Positions 41,870-50,032 of a stretch of 62,369 nucleotides of DNA are shown piece after piece; position 1 is the stretch's first letter; every line of letters starts with the position of its first letter. The position numbers were made by a program, and so were the translations under genes. The DNA is from Zavarzinella formosa DSM 19928. Lineage in GTDB: Bacteria > Planctomycetota > Planctomycetia > Gemmatales > Gemmataceae. The notes beneath the pieces are model-generated. The model was not told the DNA's origin and did not search any database. It was given only the letters and a program-made list of their open reading frames with translations. The DNA lies in NCBI RefSeq assembly GCF_000255705.1, contig NZ_JH636441.1, positions 496,069 through 558,437 of the forward strand, given 5' to 3'.

Positions 41870-42649
41870 ATGCTTCGCACGGGATTGATGCTTGCGGCCC
41901 TGTTTGCCGTCACCCCGGCTTTCGCCGCCGTGAAGACACAAGTGGTTGAATACAAGTACGCCGAGACCACGCTGAAGGGTTTCCTTGCGTATGACGACGC
42001 GATCAAGGAAAAGCGGCCGGGCGTTCTGGTCATCCACGAATGGTGGGGACTGGACGACTACGCCAAAATGCGGGCCGAGATGCTCGCCAAGCTCGGCTAC
42101 GTCGCCTTTTGCCCCGATATGTACGGCGAAGGCAAGATGACGGAACATCCGAAGGAAGCCAAGGAAATGTCCGACGCCACCCGTAAAAACGTGAAAGTGT
42201 GGCAGGGCCGGGCGACCGCCGGGTTGAAGACGCTGGCCGATCTGCCGCAAGTCGATTCCACGAAAATCGCCGCCATCGGCTACTGTTTCGGCGGCTCCAC
42301 GGCTCTGCAACTCGCCTATACCGGGGCCGATCTGAAGGCCGTCGTCACCTTCCATGCCGCGCTGCCGGGGCCGACGGATGCCGAGGCCAAGGCGATCAAG
42401 GCCAAGATCCTCGTCAACCACGGAGGCGACGACTTCTTCATCCCGGCCGCCGCCATCGATGCCTTCAAGGCCAAACTCCAAGGGGCAAAAGTCCCGATGG
42501 AATTCGTGTCCTATCCCGGAGCCTTCCACAGTTTCACCGTGAAAGGCGCGGAGAAGAGAGACATCAAAGGCATGGCCTACAATGCCGACGCTGATGAAAA
42601 ATCGTGGGCCGCGATGCAGAAGTTGCTCAAGGAAGTGTTTGCGAAGTGA
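41870..42649 (+). CDS. Secreted dienelactone hydrolase family protein
   Basis: 259 residues with signal peptide MLRTGLMLAALFAVTPAFAA. Alpha/beta-hydrolase of the DLH type: the conserved IHEWWGLDDY with Glu, the nucleophile Cys in AIGYCFGGSTAL (about residue 140), Asp in NHGGDDFF and His in GAFHSFT. These hydrolyse dienelactones or other small esters; being exported, it probably acts outside the cytoplasm. A GAGG site lies upstream of the ATG. Confidence 0.9.
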   Translation: MLRTGLMLAALFAVTPAFAAVKTQVVEYKYAETTLKGFLAYDDAIKEKRPGVLVIHEWWGLDDYAKMRAEMLAKLGYVAFCPDMYGEGKMTEHPKEAKEMSDATRKNVKVWQGRATAGLKTLADLPQVDSTKIAAIGYCFGGSTALQLAYTGADLKAVVTFHAALPGPTDAEAKAIKAKILVNHGGDDFFIPAAAIDAFKAKLQGAKVPMEFVSYPGAFHSFTVKGAEKRDIKGMAYNADADEKSWAAMQKLLKEVFAK

Positions 42650-42703
42650 TTGATTCGGGCGGTTCTGCTTTCTCGCCACGGTTTCCTCGGGGGAACCTGT
42701 GGC

Positions 42704-42748
42704 GTTTCTCGTTTTCAGCTAGAAACCTGAAAGCAGAAACCCGAAACT
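42704..42748. repeat. Short heptamer inverted repeat (GTTTCTC / AGAAACC)
   Basis: GTTTCTC GTTTTCA (42704-42717), then after GCT the opposite orientation AGAAACC TGAAAGC AGAAACC CGAAACT (42721-42748). Units are degenerate but the 7-base phase is kept on both sides. It ends 6 bases before the permease start codon, so it overlaps the place where a ribosome site should be. Confidence 0.65.
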
Positions 42749-42754
42749 GTTTTG

Positions 42755-44197
42755 ATGGAACCACCACGATCGGCCGACGATGGCGACTTGTTGCGGGCCG
42801 GGTATCGGCCGCAGTTTCTCCGGGCCATTGGCGGGTTCACGGCTTTTGCCGCCGGGTTTTCGTATCTGTCGATTCTCACCGGCATTGTTCAAAACTTCTT
42901 CCTCGGCTTCCGCGAAGCGGGGCCGGCGGTGGTGTGGACGTGGCCGGTGATTTTCGCGGGGCAATTCCTTGTCGCCCTGTGTCTGGCGGAACTGGCCCGG
43001 CAATACCCCTTCTGCGGCGGGGTGTATGCGTGGTCCTGCCGGGCGGGGGCGCCGGTCGTCGGGTGGATGACCGGGTGGGTCTATCTGGCCTCGCTGCTGG
43101 TCACGCTCCCGGCGGTGGCCCTGGCGTTGAACATCACATTGCCGGTCATCTGGCCGGGCTTTCAATTGTTGGAAACATCATCCGCGAACGCGGTGGTTTT
43201 GGGCGCAATCCTGATTGCCGTCAGCACGTTTATCAACGTGGCCGGAACCCGGTGGATGGCGGCGATCATGAACATCGGCGTCATCGTTGAACTCAGTGCG
43301 GCCGTGATTCTGATCGGGCTGCTCGCCCTACGGATTCATCGCGGCCTCGGGGAAACATTCGTCATTCCCCCGGCGGTTGAAGAAGATGGTTTCGGCGCGT
43401 TCACCCCGTTCCTCGCGGCGGCGGTGATGGCCGCGTATGTGATGTACGGGTTCGACACGGCCGGGACGCTGGCCGAGGAAACCCGCGATCCGAAACGCCG
43501 GGCGCCGAGGGCCATCTTGCAAGCCTTGGTGGCGGCCGCCGTCTTGGGGATGTTGTTGCTATTGGCCGCCGTGTTGTCGGCGCCGGATCTCACGGACGCG
43601 ATGTTGTCTGGCGATGCCGGTGGCCTGCCGTATCTCATCAAGGCGGTGTTGGGGGAAACGCTCGGTACGGTGTTCCTCGCCTGCGCGGTGTTCGCCGTGT
43701 TCATTTGCACACTGGCAGTGCAGGCCAACACGGCCCGGATCATCTTCGCGATGGCCCGCGACAAATCACTTCCCGGTTCCGCGTGGCTGGCTCATGTTTC
43801 CCCGGAGCGGAAAACCCCCGACCGGGCGGCCCTGTTTGTCGGCGTCATCGGTTGCGGGCTATTGCTGGTGAACATGAACTTTGAAAAGGTGATGACCGCC
43901 CTTGTATGCGTTAGCATCGTGTGGGCGAATCTGGCTTATCTGATGACCAACATGCAAATGTTGCGGGGCCGGCTGGCCGGAACGCTTGACTGGCGCGAGC
44001 CATTCCTCGGTTGGTGGGGGCTGCCGGTGAACATTCTGGCGGTGATCTGGAGCGCGGTGTTGATTGTCAACATCGGCTGGCCCCGCGAACGCTTGTACGG
44101 GAGCGAGTGGCATCAACAATATGCCGCCCCGTTGTTCACGGCGTTGCTGCTGGCGTTGGGGATCATTTTCGCAAGACAGAAGAGGATCACGCTGTGA
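42755..44197 (+). CDS. APC-superfamily amino acid permease
   Basis: 480 residues from ATG 42755 (a TTG at 42752 is just upstream). About twelve membrane helices. The first-helix region FTAFAAGFSYLSILTGIVQNFF and the block YGGVYAWSCRAGAPVVGWMTG-like sequence (CGGVYAWSCRAGAPVVG) are typical of the amino acid/choline transporter branch of APC permeases. The middle TAGTLAEETRDPKRRAPRAI is the conserved loop of this family. It is translationally coupled to the phosphatidylcholine synthase gene through a GTGA overlap, suggesting choline or ethanolamine-type uptake as one option; this is inference. Confidence 0.85.
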   Translation: MEPPRSADDGDLLRAGYRPQFLRAIGGFTAFAAGFSYLSILTGIVQNFFLGFREAGPAVVWTWPVIFAGQFLVALCLAELARQYPFCGGVYAWSCRAGAPVVGWMTGWVYLASLLVTLPAVALALNITLPVIWPGFQLLETSSANAVVLGAILIAVSTFINVAGTRWMAAIMNIGVIVELSAAVILIGLLALRIHRGLGETFVIPPAVEEDGFGAFTPFLAAAVMAAYVMYGFDTAGTLAEETRDPKRRAPRAILQALVAAAVLGMLLLLAAVLSAPDLTDAMLSGDAGGLPYLIKAVLGETLGTVFLACAVFAVFICTLAVQANTARIIFAMARDKSLPGSAWLAHVSPERKTPDRAALFVGVIGCGLLLVNMNFEKVMTALVCVSIVWANLAYLMTNMQMLRGRLAGTLDWREPFLGWWGLPVNILAVIWSAVLIVNIGWPRERLYGSEWHQQYAAPLFTALLLALGIIFARQKRITL

Positions 44198-44952
44198 AAC
44201 CGCCCCTGATCCGCGTGGTTTTCGGCTGGATGGTCCATTTCTACACGGCCTGCGGAATGCTCGTCGCCGCGTGGATCGCCATGATTCTCATGCGGACGGA
44301 ATTGACGCCGGAGGATGTTCGGTCGTGTTTCCTGCTGATGCTGTTGGCCACCCTGATTGACGCCACCGACGGCACGCTGGCCAAGCTGGTGCGCATCAAG
44401 GAAACCATCCCTTCGTTTGACGGCCGACGCCTCGATGACCTGACCGACTTTCTCACCTACACCTGTCTGCCGCTCTGGATGATTGACCGGTTCGGCATGC
44501 TGCCCGAGGGCTTTCGCTGGCTCCTGCTGCTCGCCCTGTTGGCGAGCGCTTACGGCTTCTGCCAGACAAACATCAAAACGCCGGATGGCAGTTTTGTCGG
44601 CTTCCCGTCGTATTGGAACATCGTGGCCGTCTATTGCTATCTGTTGCCAATCACCGGGTGGCATGCCGTTCTCTTCATCGGCTTCTTCAGTTTCATGACG
44701 TTTGTGCCGAGCCGATACCCGTATCCGACCCAACCGGGCCGGCTCAACATGGTGATGCTGGCGCTCAGCGTGCCTTGGATCGGTTTGCTGCTCGCTGTCT
44801 TTCTGAAAACTTGGGAGAAGCCGCCTTCGGAGTGGTCCGATACGGATCGTTGGAATGTGTGGGTCGCCGCACTGTACCCGGCATTCTATCTGCTGGCCGC
44901 GTGGGTTTTGTCCCTCAACCGCCTTGTTTTCGGCGGTTCATCCGCTCGTTGA
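44194..44952 (+). CDS. pcs: CDP-alcohol phosphatidyltransferase, phosphatidylcholine-synthase type
   Basis: 252 residues from GTG 44194, which overlaps the permease stop as GTGA; AGAGGA lies upstream. About seven membrane helices. The CDP-alcohol motif is read as DGTLAKLVRIKETIPSFDG then RRLDDLTDF, the Pcs-like version (relatives: DGPLARRVNIKEVLP, LDNVIDY). Pcs condenses choline with CDP-diacylglycerol to phosphatidylcholine. Size and motif spacing fit Pcs better than phosphatidylglycerophosphate or phosphatidylserine synthase. Coupling to a permease supports an imported alcohol substrate. The 3' end overlaps the opposite-strand gene by 38 bases. Confidence 0.75.
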   Translation: MKPPLIRVVFGWMVHFYTACGMLVAAWIAMILMRTELTPEDVRSCFLLMLLATLIDATDGTLAKLVRIKETIPSFDGRRLDDLTDFLTYTCLPLWMIDRFGMLPEGFRWLLLLALLASAYGFCQTNIKTPDGSFVGFPSYWNIVAVYCYLLPITGWHAVLFIGFFSFMTFVPSRYPYPTQPGRLNMVMLALSVPWIGLLLAVFLKTWEKPPSEWSDTDRWNVWVAALYPAFYLLAAWVLSLNRLVFGGSSAR

Positions 44953-45421
44953 GTTTCGCCTGTCGATACATCGCCAAATCGCGGTCCAGCAATTCCCGCT
45001 GCTCGGCCTGGATTCGCCGTAGTTGACTACGGCCATACATGGCGACCGCCACATAATCGACCACGGCCGTCAACACCACGAAGAACAACACCCCGAGCGT
45101 GACGATCCAATAAATTGACCATAATTTGACGAATTCCCGGTCGTCATCCGTCGGCGTGGCGGGCGGGTCTTGCTCCGACAATTCGCCGATGGCCTCGAAT
45201 CGCTGTTGCCCGCCGCTGACATAGGCCCCGGCCAGCAACATCGCGAGGACGAGCAACAACCCCGAGGTGAGAATCCGCCGCCGACATTGCGCGCGAAGAT
45301 ACGCCCGGTCGTCGCTGGCAAAAGCCTGCCGTTTGAGCCGGGCGAGATTGCGAAACTGAAACCGCAAAGCCACGATGGCGATGAGGGAAAGGCCGAGCGA
45401 CAACAGAAGTGCGACAAGCAT
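44915..45421 (-). CDS. Small two-helix membrane protein, unassigned
   Basis: 168 residues from ATG 45421. A frame from 45517 would begin MVIGHWSLVI, which is only the translation of the heptamer repeat. Membrane helices at about residues 2-20 (LVALLLSLGLSLIAIVAL) and 48-66 (ILTSGLLLVLAMLLAGAYV), and a third near 105-125 (WIVTLGVLFFVVLTAVVDY). The C-terminus is a basic, Gln/Arg-rich coiled coil (QLRRIQAEQRELLDRDLAMY). Function unknown. It overlaps the pcs gene tail-to-tail by 38 bases. Confidence 0.65.
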   Translation of the reverse strand: MLVALLLSLGLSLIAIVALRFQFRNLARLKRQAFASDDRAYLRAQCRRRILTSGLLLVLAMLLAGAYVSGGQQRFEAIGELSEQDPPATPTDDDREFVKLWSIYWIVTLGVLFFVVLTAVVDYVAVAMYGRSQLRRIQAEQRELLDRDLAMYRQAKLNERMNRRKQGG

Positions 45422-45488
45422 ACGCGAATGGCCGTCAGAGGGGAAAAGCGAACATATAGGGACCGACTGATGAATGCCCGATGAGGGA

Positions 45489-45612
45489 ATGACCAATGAC
45501 CAATGACCAATGACCAATGACTAATGACCAATCAGGATTTGTTCACCTACCCGTAATCGACCGAAACATAATCGGTTTGGTCATTGGTCATTGGTCATTG
45601 GTCATTGGTCAC
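45489..45612. repeat. Heptamer inverted repeat (ATGACCA / TGGTCAT)
   Basis: Left arm: six consecutive heptamers (45489-45530), five ATGACCA and one ATGACTA. Right arm: four TGGTCAT plus one TGGTCAC (45578-45612), the reverse complement. Spacer 47 bases. The last right-arm unit contributes the TGA stop codon of the minus-strand peptidase gene (45609-45611), so the array abuts and enters a coding sequence. Confidence 0.9.
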
Positions 45613-46586
45613 TCAATTCTCGTCAGCCATGCCATTAACACCTTCGCCATGTTGGCCATGCTCACGGGGGAGCATTTTTCGGGGAGGTCATCGAGGCGGT
45701 GCCATTGGGGGTAGTCGAAGTCGATGATGTCAATGCACGGGATGCCGACTTTGTTCAGGGCGATGTGATCGTCCAGAACTTGCGTGCCCTGCCGGTTGAT
45801 GAAACTCTTCACGCCAACCTCGCCGGCGATCTTCCAGATGTCTTCGACCAGTTGGCCGGCATGGAGCATCGAATACGGCTCGTAGGGGAATTCGGCTCCG
45901 GCTCCGGCGAACAGGTCGAGCAGAATCCCGGCGGAATATCGCGGGCTGGTTTTGTTCTTCTTGTATTCGGCGGCGAAGTATTCGCTGCCGAGGAAGTATT
46001 TGTCGTTGTTGCGTTCGTGGACGAATTCTTCGCCGTCGAAGATCACAAAGTCAACACCGTATTTGCACTTCAGGTTCTTCACGTGGGTGCCGAGTTCCAT
46101 CATGAAGGCCACGGTGGAGGTGCCGTCGTTGGCGCTCACGAAGGGCTTTGTCCAGTCGCGGACGTTGGTTTCCTGGTCGGCGATTGGCCGGGTGTCGTAG
46201 TGGCCGCAGATCATCACCCGCTTTTCGATTTCCGGGTTCCAGCTCACGATGATGTTGACCATCGGCACGGCAAAGCGCTGGCTCGGCTGTTTGCCCTCAA
46301 ACTTTTGGAAAGTGACGGTCGCGCCGCACTTCTCGAAGTGGGCTTTGATGATTTCCTGTTGTTTTTTCATCTCCGGCGAACCGCTGATGCGCGGGCCGAG
46401 ATCGCAGAGATCCTTGAGGTATTTGATGGCCCGGTCGCCGTCGAAGTCCCCGGCTTTGCGGGCCTCTGGCTCCGTCGGGTCTTTCTTGGCCGGCGGTTTG
46501 GCGTTGCCGAAGTTAAGAAACACGAGAACTCCCGCCAGCGTGGCGAAGATGCCGGCCGATACAGCCATCCATGTCTTTTGTCTCAT
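45609..46586 (-). CDS. M28 family peptidase / glutaminyl-cyclase-like protein, exported
   Basis: 325 residues. Signal anchor MRQKTWMAVSAGIFATLAGVLVFL. Zinc-site motifs: GHYDTRP (His, Asp), SANDGTSTVAFMMELG (Asp), FDGEEFV (Glu pair), and DDHIALNKVGIP with the last His. The end IDIIDFDYPQWHRLDD closely matches glutaminyl-peptide cyclotransferases (IDFDYPPWHTLDD), so cyclisation of N-terminal Gln is as likely as aminopeptidase activity. Periplasmic. The stop codon lies in the heptamer array. Confidence 0.85.
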   Translation of the reverse strand: MRQKTWMAVSAGIFATLAGVLVFLNFGNAKPPAKKDPTEPEARKAGDFDGDRAIKYLKDLCDLGPRISGSPEMKKQQEIIKAHFEKCGATVTFQKFEGKQPSQRFAVPMVNIIVSWNPEIEKRVMICGHYDTRPIADQETNVRDWTKPFVSANDGTSTVAFMMELGTHVKNLKCKYGVDFVIFDGEEFVHERNNDKYFLGSEYFAAEYKKNKTSPRYSAGILLDLFAGAGAEFPYEPYSMLHAGQLVEDIWKIAGEVGVKSFINRQGTQVLDDHIALNKVGIPCIDIIDFDYPQWHRLDDLPEKCSPVSMANMAKVLMAWLTRIE

Positions 46587-46689
46587 TGCGTTCCCCGTCG
46601 CGAAGCTGTGCGGATATCATACCCGGACAGCCATGCCGGTGCGAGGGGTGATTCTCCCCGGAACGGCCGGTTCAACGGGGCAGGTACTC

Positions 46690-47565
46690 ATGTCGCGGAC
46701 GGGACGGGTCATTCGTGTGGCGTTGGCGGTCGGCGGTCTGCTGATGATCGCGGGGATCGTCATACCGCTCGTGGCGAGGGCCAGGTTGAACAGCGAGCGG
46801 ATCAACTGCCAGAATCATCTCAAGGATATCGGCCTCCTTGGCGTGCGCCATGCCTCCATGCCCAACCGCGGATTGCCGGAACAGCCGACGGACGAACTCC
46901 CGGCCGGGACGATCTATTCCAACACGTTGCCGCCGGACCAACGCCTGAGTTGGTATGTGTCAATCCTCAACGTGCTGACCACGGGCCTGCCTCAACCAGA
47001 AGGGGCCAAGAAGCATCGCGCCCCGCGCGGGTTGGGGGAGATTCTCCCGGTCATCGACATGAACGGGGCTTGGGATTCGGAGGCCAACGCGCCGGTGGCC
47101 CGATTCCGACTGACCACCGCCATCTGCCCCTCGCGGGTGAGCGATCTGCAAGACGGGATCGACCAGCCCACGAATTATCTGGCCATCGGCGGGCTGGGGC
47201 TGGACACTCCTTCCCTAAGCCGGGAGGCGGCCGGTTGGAAAGCCGGGGCGTATCGCTATGATTCCCCGACTCCGCTGGATGCCTTCACGGACGGCTTGCA
47301 TCAGACGGCCCAGTTCATTGAAACCGCCCGTGATATCGGCCCGTGGCTCCGGGGAGGGCCTTCCACTCTGCGGGGGTTGGACGAAACCGACCTGCCGCAT
47401 GTCGGCAACGGCCGGGCGTTTGGCGGCTGCCACCCCGGCGGTGTGTATGTTTCCCTCGCGGACGGGGCGGTTTCGTTCCTCCGCGAATCCATCGATCCGG
47501 TCGTTTTTCGAGCGATGTTCACCATCGCCGGCGGCCGGAACGAGCAACCGTTCGATGCCCCGTGA
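46690..47565 (+). CDS. DUF1559-like protein with a non-prepilin N-terminus
   Basis: 291 residues from ATG 46690. The C-terminal block HPGGVYVSLADGAVSFLRES is the DUF1559 hallmark, and ARLNSERINCQNHLKDIGLLG corresponds to the REAARRxxCQNNLKQIGLA segment. But the N-terminal helix (VIRVALAVGGLLMIAGIVIPLVA) lacks the GFTLIELLVVIAII cleavage motif found in nearly all members, so it is probably not processed as a pseudopilin. Coupled to the following glycosyltransferase gene by a GTGA overlap. Confidence 0.75.
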   Translation: MSRTGRVIRVALAVGGLLMIAGIVIPLVARARLNSERINCQNHLKDIGLLGVRHASMPNRGLPEQPTDELPAGTIYSNTLPPDQRLSWYVSILNVLTTGLPQPEGAKKHRAPRGLGEILPVIDMNGAWDSEANAPVARFRLTTAICPSRVSDLQDGIDQPTNYLAIGGLGLDTPSLSREAAGWKAGAYRYDSPTPLDAFTDGLHQTAQFIETARDIGPWLRGGPSTLRGLDETDLPHVGNGRAFGGCHPGGVYVSLADGAVSFLRESIDPVVFRAMFTIAGGRNEQPFDAP

Positions 47566-49220
47566 CCTTCATTCGCTCCCCGTGGCTCGCCGGTCTGTTC
47601 CTGTTCGCCCTGCTCCTGTTGGGGCTGCCGCTGTTTGTGCGTCTGCCCGTCTGGGTGGATGTCTCTTATTACGATGTCGCCGCCTGGAACATCCTGCACG
47701 GCGGCACGCATTACCGGGATATTTTTGAAACCAATTTGCCGGGGATGCCGTGGATTCACACCACTTTGCGGCCCGTCATCGGCTGGAGTTCCGAGGCCAT
47801 CCGGCTGGCCGATTTGTTGATGCTTGCTTCCGTCACTTTCCTGCTCTCGCGGTTTGCCCGCGAACACGGATGCACGGTGGCCCAACGTCTCTGGCTCGCC
47901 CTTGCCTTGGCCCTGTTCTACCTGTTTGAAACGGAATACATCCACGTCCAGCGTGATAGCTGGATGTTATTGCCCGCCACTTGGGCCGCGTGGTTTCGCC
48001 ATCGCCAGATCAACAATCCGGGCGGAATCGGCCGGGCCATCGTCGAAGGAATCCTCTGGGGGGCGGCCGTCTGGATCAAGCCGCATGTGCTGGTTCCGGC
48101 GTTGTTTGTCTGGCTGGTGTCGTGGAAATATGTCCCCGTCCGGCAAATGCTTCGTTCCACCGCCGGGGTGGTCTTGGGTGGCTTGCTGGCCGGGATCGCC
48201 GGTTCAACGTGGCTCGTCGCCACCGGCACTTGGCGGCCGATGTGGGATGTTCTTCTCAATTGGAACAGCGAGTATTACAACTGGTCGTGGGTGAAGGTAT
48301 ATTACCAGTCGCGAAGCGCCCCGGTGTTCTTCGCCCCGTTTAGCGTGCTCACTTATGTGGCGATCCCGTTGGGGCTGGTGACGTTGTTCCGCCGCCGTCC
48401 GGAGTCGTCCGCGCGAACCGTGTTGTTCGCCTTGTATCTCGGCTGGCTGGCGCAAGCCACGATCATCCAGAAACAATTTGATTACTCCCAAACCCCGCCG
48501 GTGATTCTTGGGATTGCCTTGATGGCGTGTTATCGCGTGCCCGTCGGGCCGATTTTTCTCGCATGGTGTTTGCTCGGCAGCGCCGTCAACCAATATGCGA
48601 AGGACGAGCCGCTGGTGAAGCAATTCCAGAGGATTAAACCCTGCACCTATCGGATCGTCGTTCCGGATCACCCGATCCTGGACCCGAAACGTTTGGCGCT
48701 CTGGGGCCGGTGCTGGTCCGACGATTCGATGGAACTCAAAGATCAGCTTACTTATTACAAGGACATCCACTGCGCCCCGGATTGGGCCGACTTGAAACAA
48801 GTAGAGGAATTTCTGCGATCAAAGAACGTCGGCGACCGCGACGTGATTTGCTGGCATGATTCGACGCATCCGTTGTATCTGTGGCTGAACATCCGGCCGG
48901 GATTGCGGTTCATGCACGTCATCACATCCATGAAGCTCCGCAGCAAGCTCCCGGTGATCCAAGCCGAGACATTCGCCAGCCCGGCCCGCTATGTCGTCGC
49001 CGACCTGATCCCCTGTGGCTACCTCATGGAAGAAAGCTTTCCCCCGTCCCCGCCCCCCGGCCCGATTGACCGCATCCCGGCCGAGTTCCCCAAGTGGGGA
49101 GCCACCACTTACCCGTGGAACCAAAAGCCCGTCTATCGGGCCGGCCGGTACTTCGTGTTCGAGATCACAAACCCCTCGGGCGAGATCGATTTTCCGCTGC
49201 CGGAAGCTCTGAAGGACTGA
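47562..49220 (+). CDS. Polytopic glycosyltransferase-like membrane protein (GT39/ArnT type)
   Basis: 552 residues from GTG 47562, which overlaps the preceding stop (GTGA). About ten membrane helices in the first 400 residues. The first loop WVDVSYYDVAAWNILHGGTH, then YRDIFETNLPGMPWIH, is the family's first periplasmic loop with the acidic residue needed for catalysis from polyprenyl-phosphate sugars. The C-terminal 150 residues are soluble (HDSTHPLYLWLNI, PAEFPKWGATTYPW). It probably transfers sugars to an exported acceptor; the coupled DUF1559 protein is a candidate partner, by inference only. Confidence 0.75.
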   Translation: MTFIRSPWLAGLFLFALLLLGLPLFVRLPVWVDVSYYDVAAWNILHGGTHYRDIFETNLPGMPWIHTTLRPVIGWSSEAIRLADLLMLASVTFLLSRFAREHGCTVAQRLWLALALALFYLFETEYIHVQRDSWMLLPATWAAWFRHRQINNPGGIGRAIVEGILWGAAVWIKPHVLVPALFVWLVSWKYVPVRQMLRSTAGVVLGGLLAGIAGSTWLVATGTWRPMWDVLLNWNSEYYNWSWVKVYYQSRSAPVFFAPFSVLTYVAIPLGLVTLFRRRPESSARTVLFALYLGWLAQATIIQKQFDYSQTPPVILGIALMACYRVPVGPIFLAWCLLGSAVNQYAKDEPLVKQFQRIKPCTYRIVVPDHPILDPKRLALWGRCWSDDSMELKDQLTYYKDIHCAPDWADLKQVEEFLRSKNVGDRDVICWHDSTHPLYLWLNIRPGLRFMHVITSMKLRSKLPVIQAETFASPARYVVADLIPCGYLMEESFPPSPPPGPIDRIPAEFPKWGATTYPWNQKPVYRAGRYFVFEITNPSGEIDFPLPEALKD

Positions 49221-49261
49221 AGAAAAGGCCGCGATACGTTTTTTGACGAAGGGCTTGCGAG

Positions 49262-49888
49262 ATGGCCAACGTGACTCTGACGGCGCGGGAATGTCGCAAG
49301 AAATTGCTGCCCTCTGTCTGCATGCGCTGCGGCAAACCGGCCGTCACCACGGTGGAGAAAACCTTCCTGTATTACCCGTCGTGGCTCTTTTTCCTGTCGT
49401 TTTGGAGCGTGTGGGGAGCATTGGTTGATGCCGTGACGCTGTCTGGCGCGATGACGCTTGACGCCCCGGTGTGCCGCCGGCATCGCACCCACTGGGCCAC
49501 GCGGACGCGGGTGGTCGCCATCAGCACCATGACGTTCGTGTTTTTATTCGTCGGCGTTATCTGGTATCTCGCCGCGCCACAGGTGAAGCATGACCCGGAT
49601 TCTTCCGTGGATCTCTGCACCGGAACCTTGTTCGCCTCGGTGGCATGGTTTGGACTGGTACTCTTCTTCCATATCACCGTCATCAAGGCGATTCGCATCA
49701 CGCCCGATCTCATCACACTGACCCAAGTCCACCGCGACTTTGTCAACGCCTTGGAGGAGAAACGCGGGGTGGCGGCGGACGACAAAATCCCGGAAGAATG
49801 GATCTGGGACGAGAACGGCCCTCGCCGCGTGGAGTGGGTCTGGGACGAAAGCGGCCCGCGCCGACGAAGGGTGCCCAAAAGCGATTGA
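49262..49888 (+). CDS. Membrane protein with a zinc-ribbon-like start and WxWDExGPRR tandem tail
   Basis: 208 residues. Cysteine pairs at the N-terminus (CMRCGKPA, then CRRHRTHW after the first helix) suggest a small metal site. Membrane helices at about 42-62, 82-103 and 118-138. The C-terminal tail has a near-perfect tandem, EWIWDENGPRR then EWVWDESGPRR, ending RRVPKSD. The protein is unassigned. No operon partner is close: the gap before mlrC-like gene is 144 bases and holds a repeat. Confidence 0.65.
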   Translation: MANVTLTARECRKKLLPSVCMRCGKPAVTTVEKTFLYYPSWLFFLSFWSVWGALVDAVTLSGAMTLDAPVCRRHRTHWATRTRVVAISTMTFVFLFVGVIWYLAAPQVKHDPDSSVDLCTGTLFASVAWFGLVLFFHITVIKAIRITPDLITLTQVHRDFVNALEEKRGVAADDKIPEEWIWDENGPRRVEWVWDESGPRRRRVPKSD

Positions 49889-49950
49889 CCAGTGAGGGAA
49901 TCCTTCCGGCGGAAGATGAGTGGAGGCTTGTCAAACTTGTTTTCTCGGTG

Positions 49951-49983
49951 AATCTTTGTGTGATCTTTGCGTCTTTGTGGTGA
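49951..49983. repeat. Tandem CTTTGTG/CTTTGCG-type oligomers
   Basis: AATCTTTGTG, TGATCTTTGC and GTCTTTGTGG follow each other with a 9-11-base rhythm, the complement of an ACAAAGACGCAAAG pattern. It sits upstream of the M81 peptidase gene. No inverted partner is visible in this gap, unlike the other elements of the series. Confidence 0.55.
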
Positions 49984-50032
49984 TGCCTTTTCTTCACTCT
50001 TTCGAGATCGCCATCGAAACCGGAGATATGCC

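Noticed and set aside
45489-45612. CRISPR array
   Set aside because: Units are 7 bases with no spacers between them, and there are no cas genes; no CRISPR was seen anywhere in the window.
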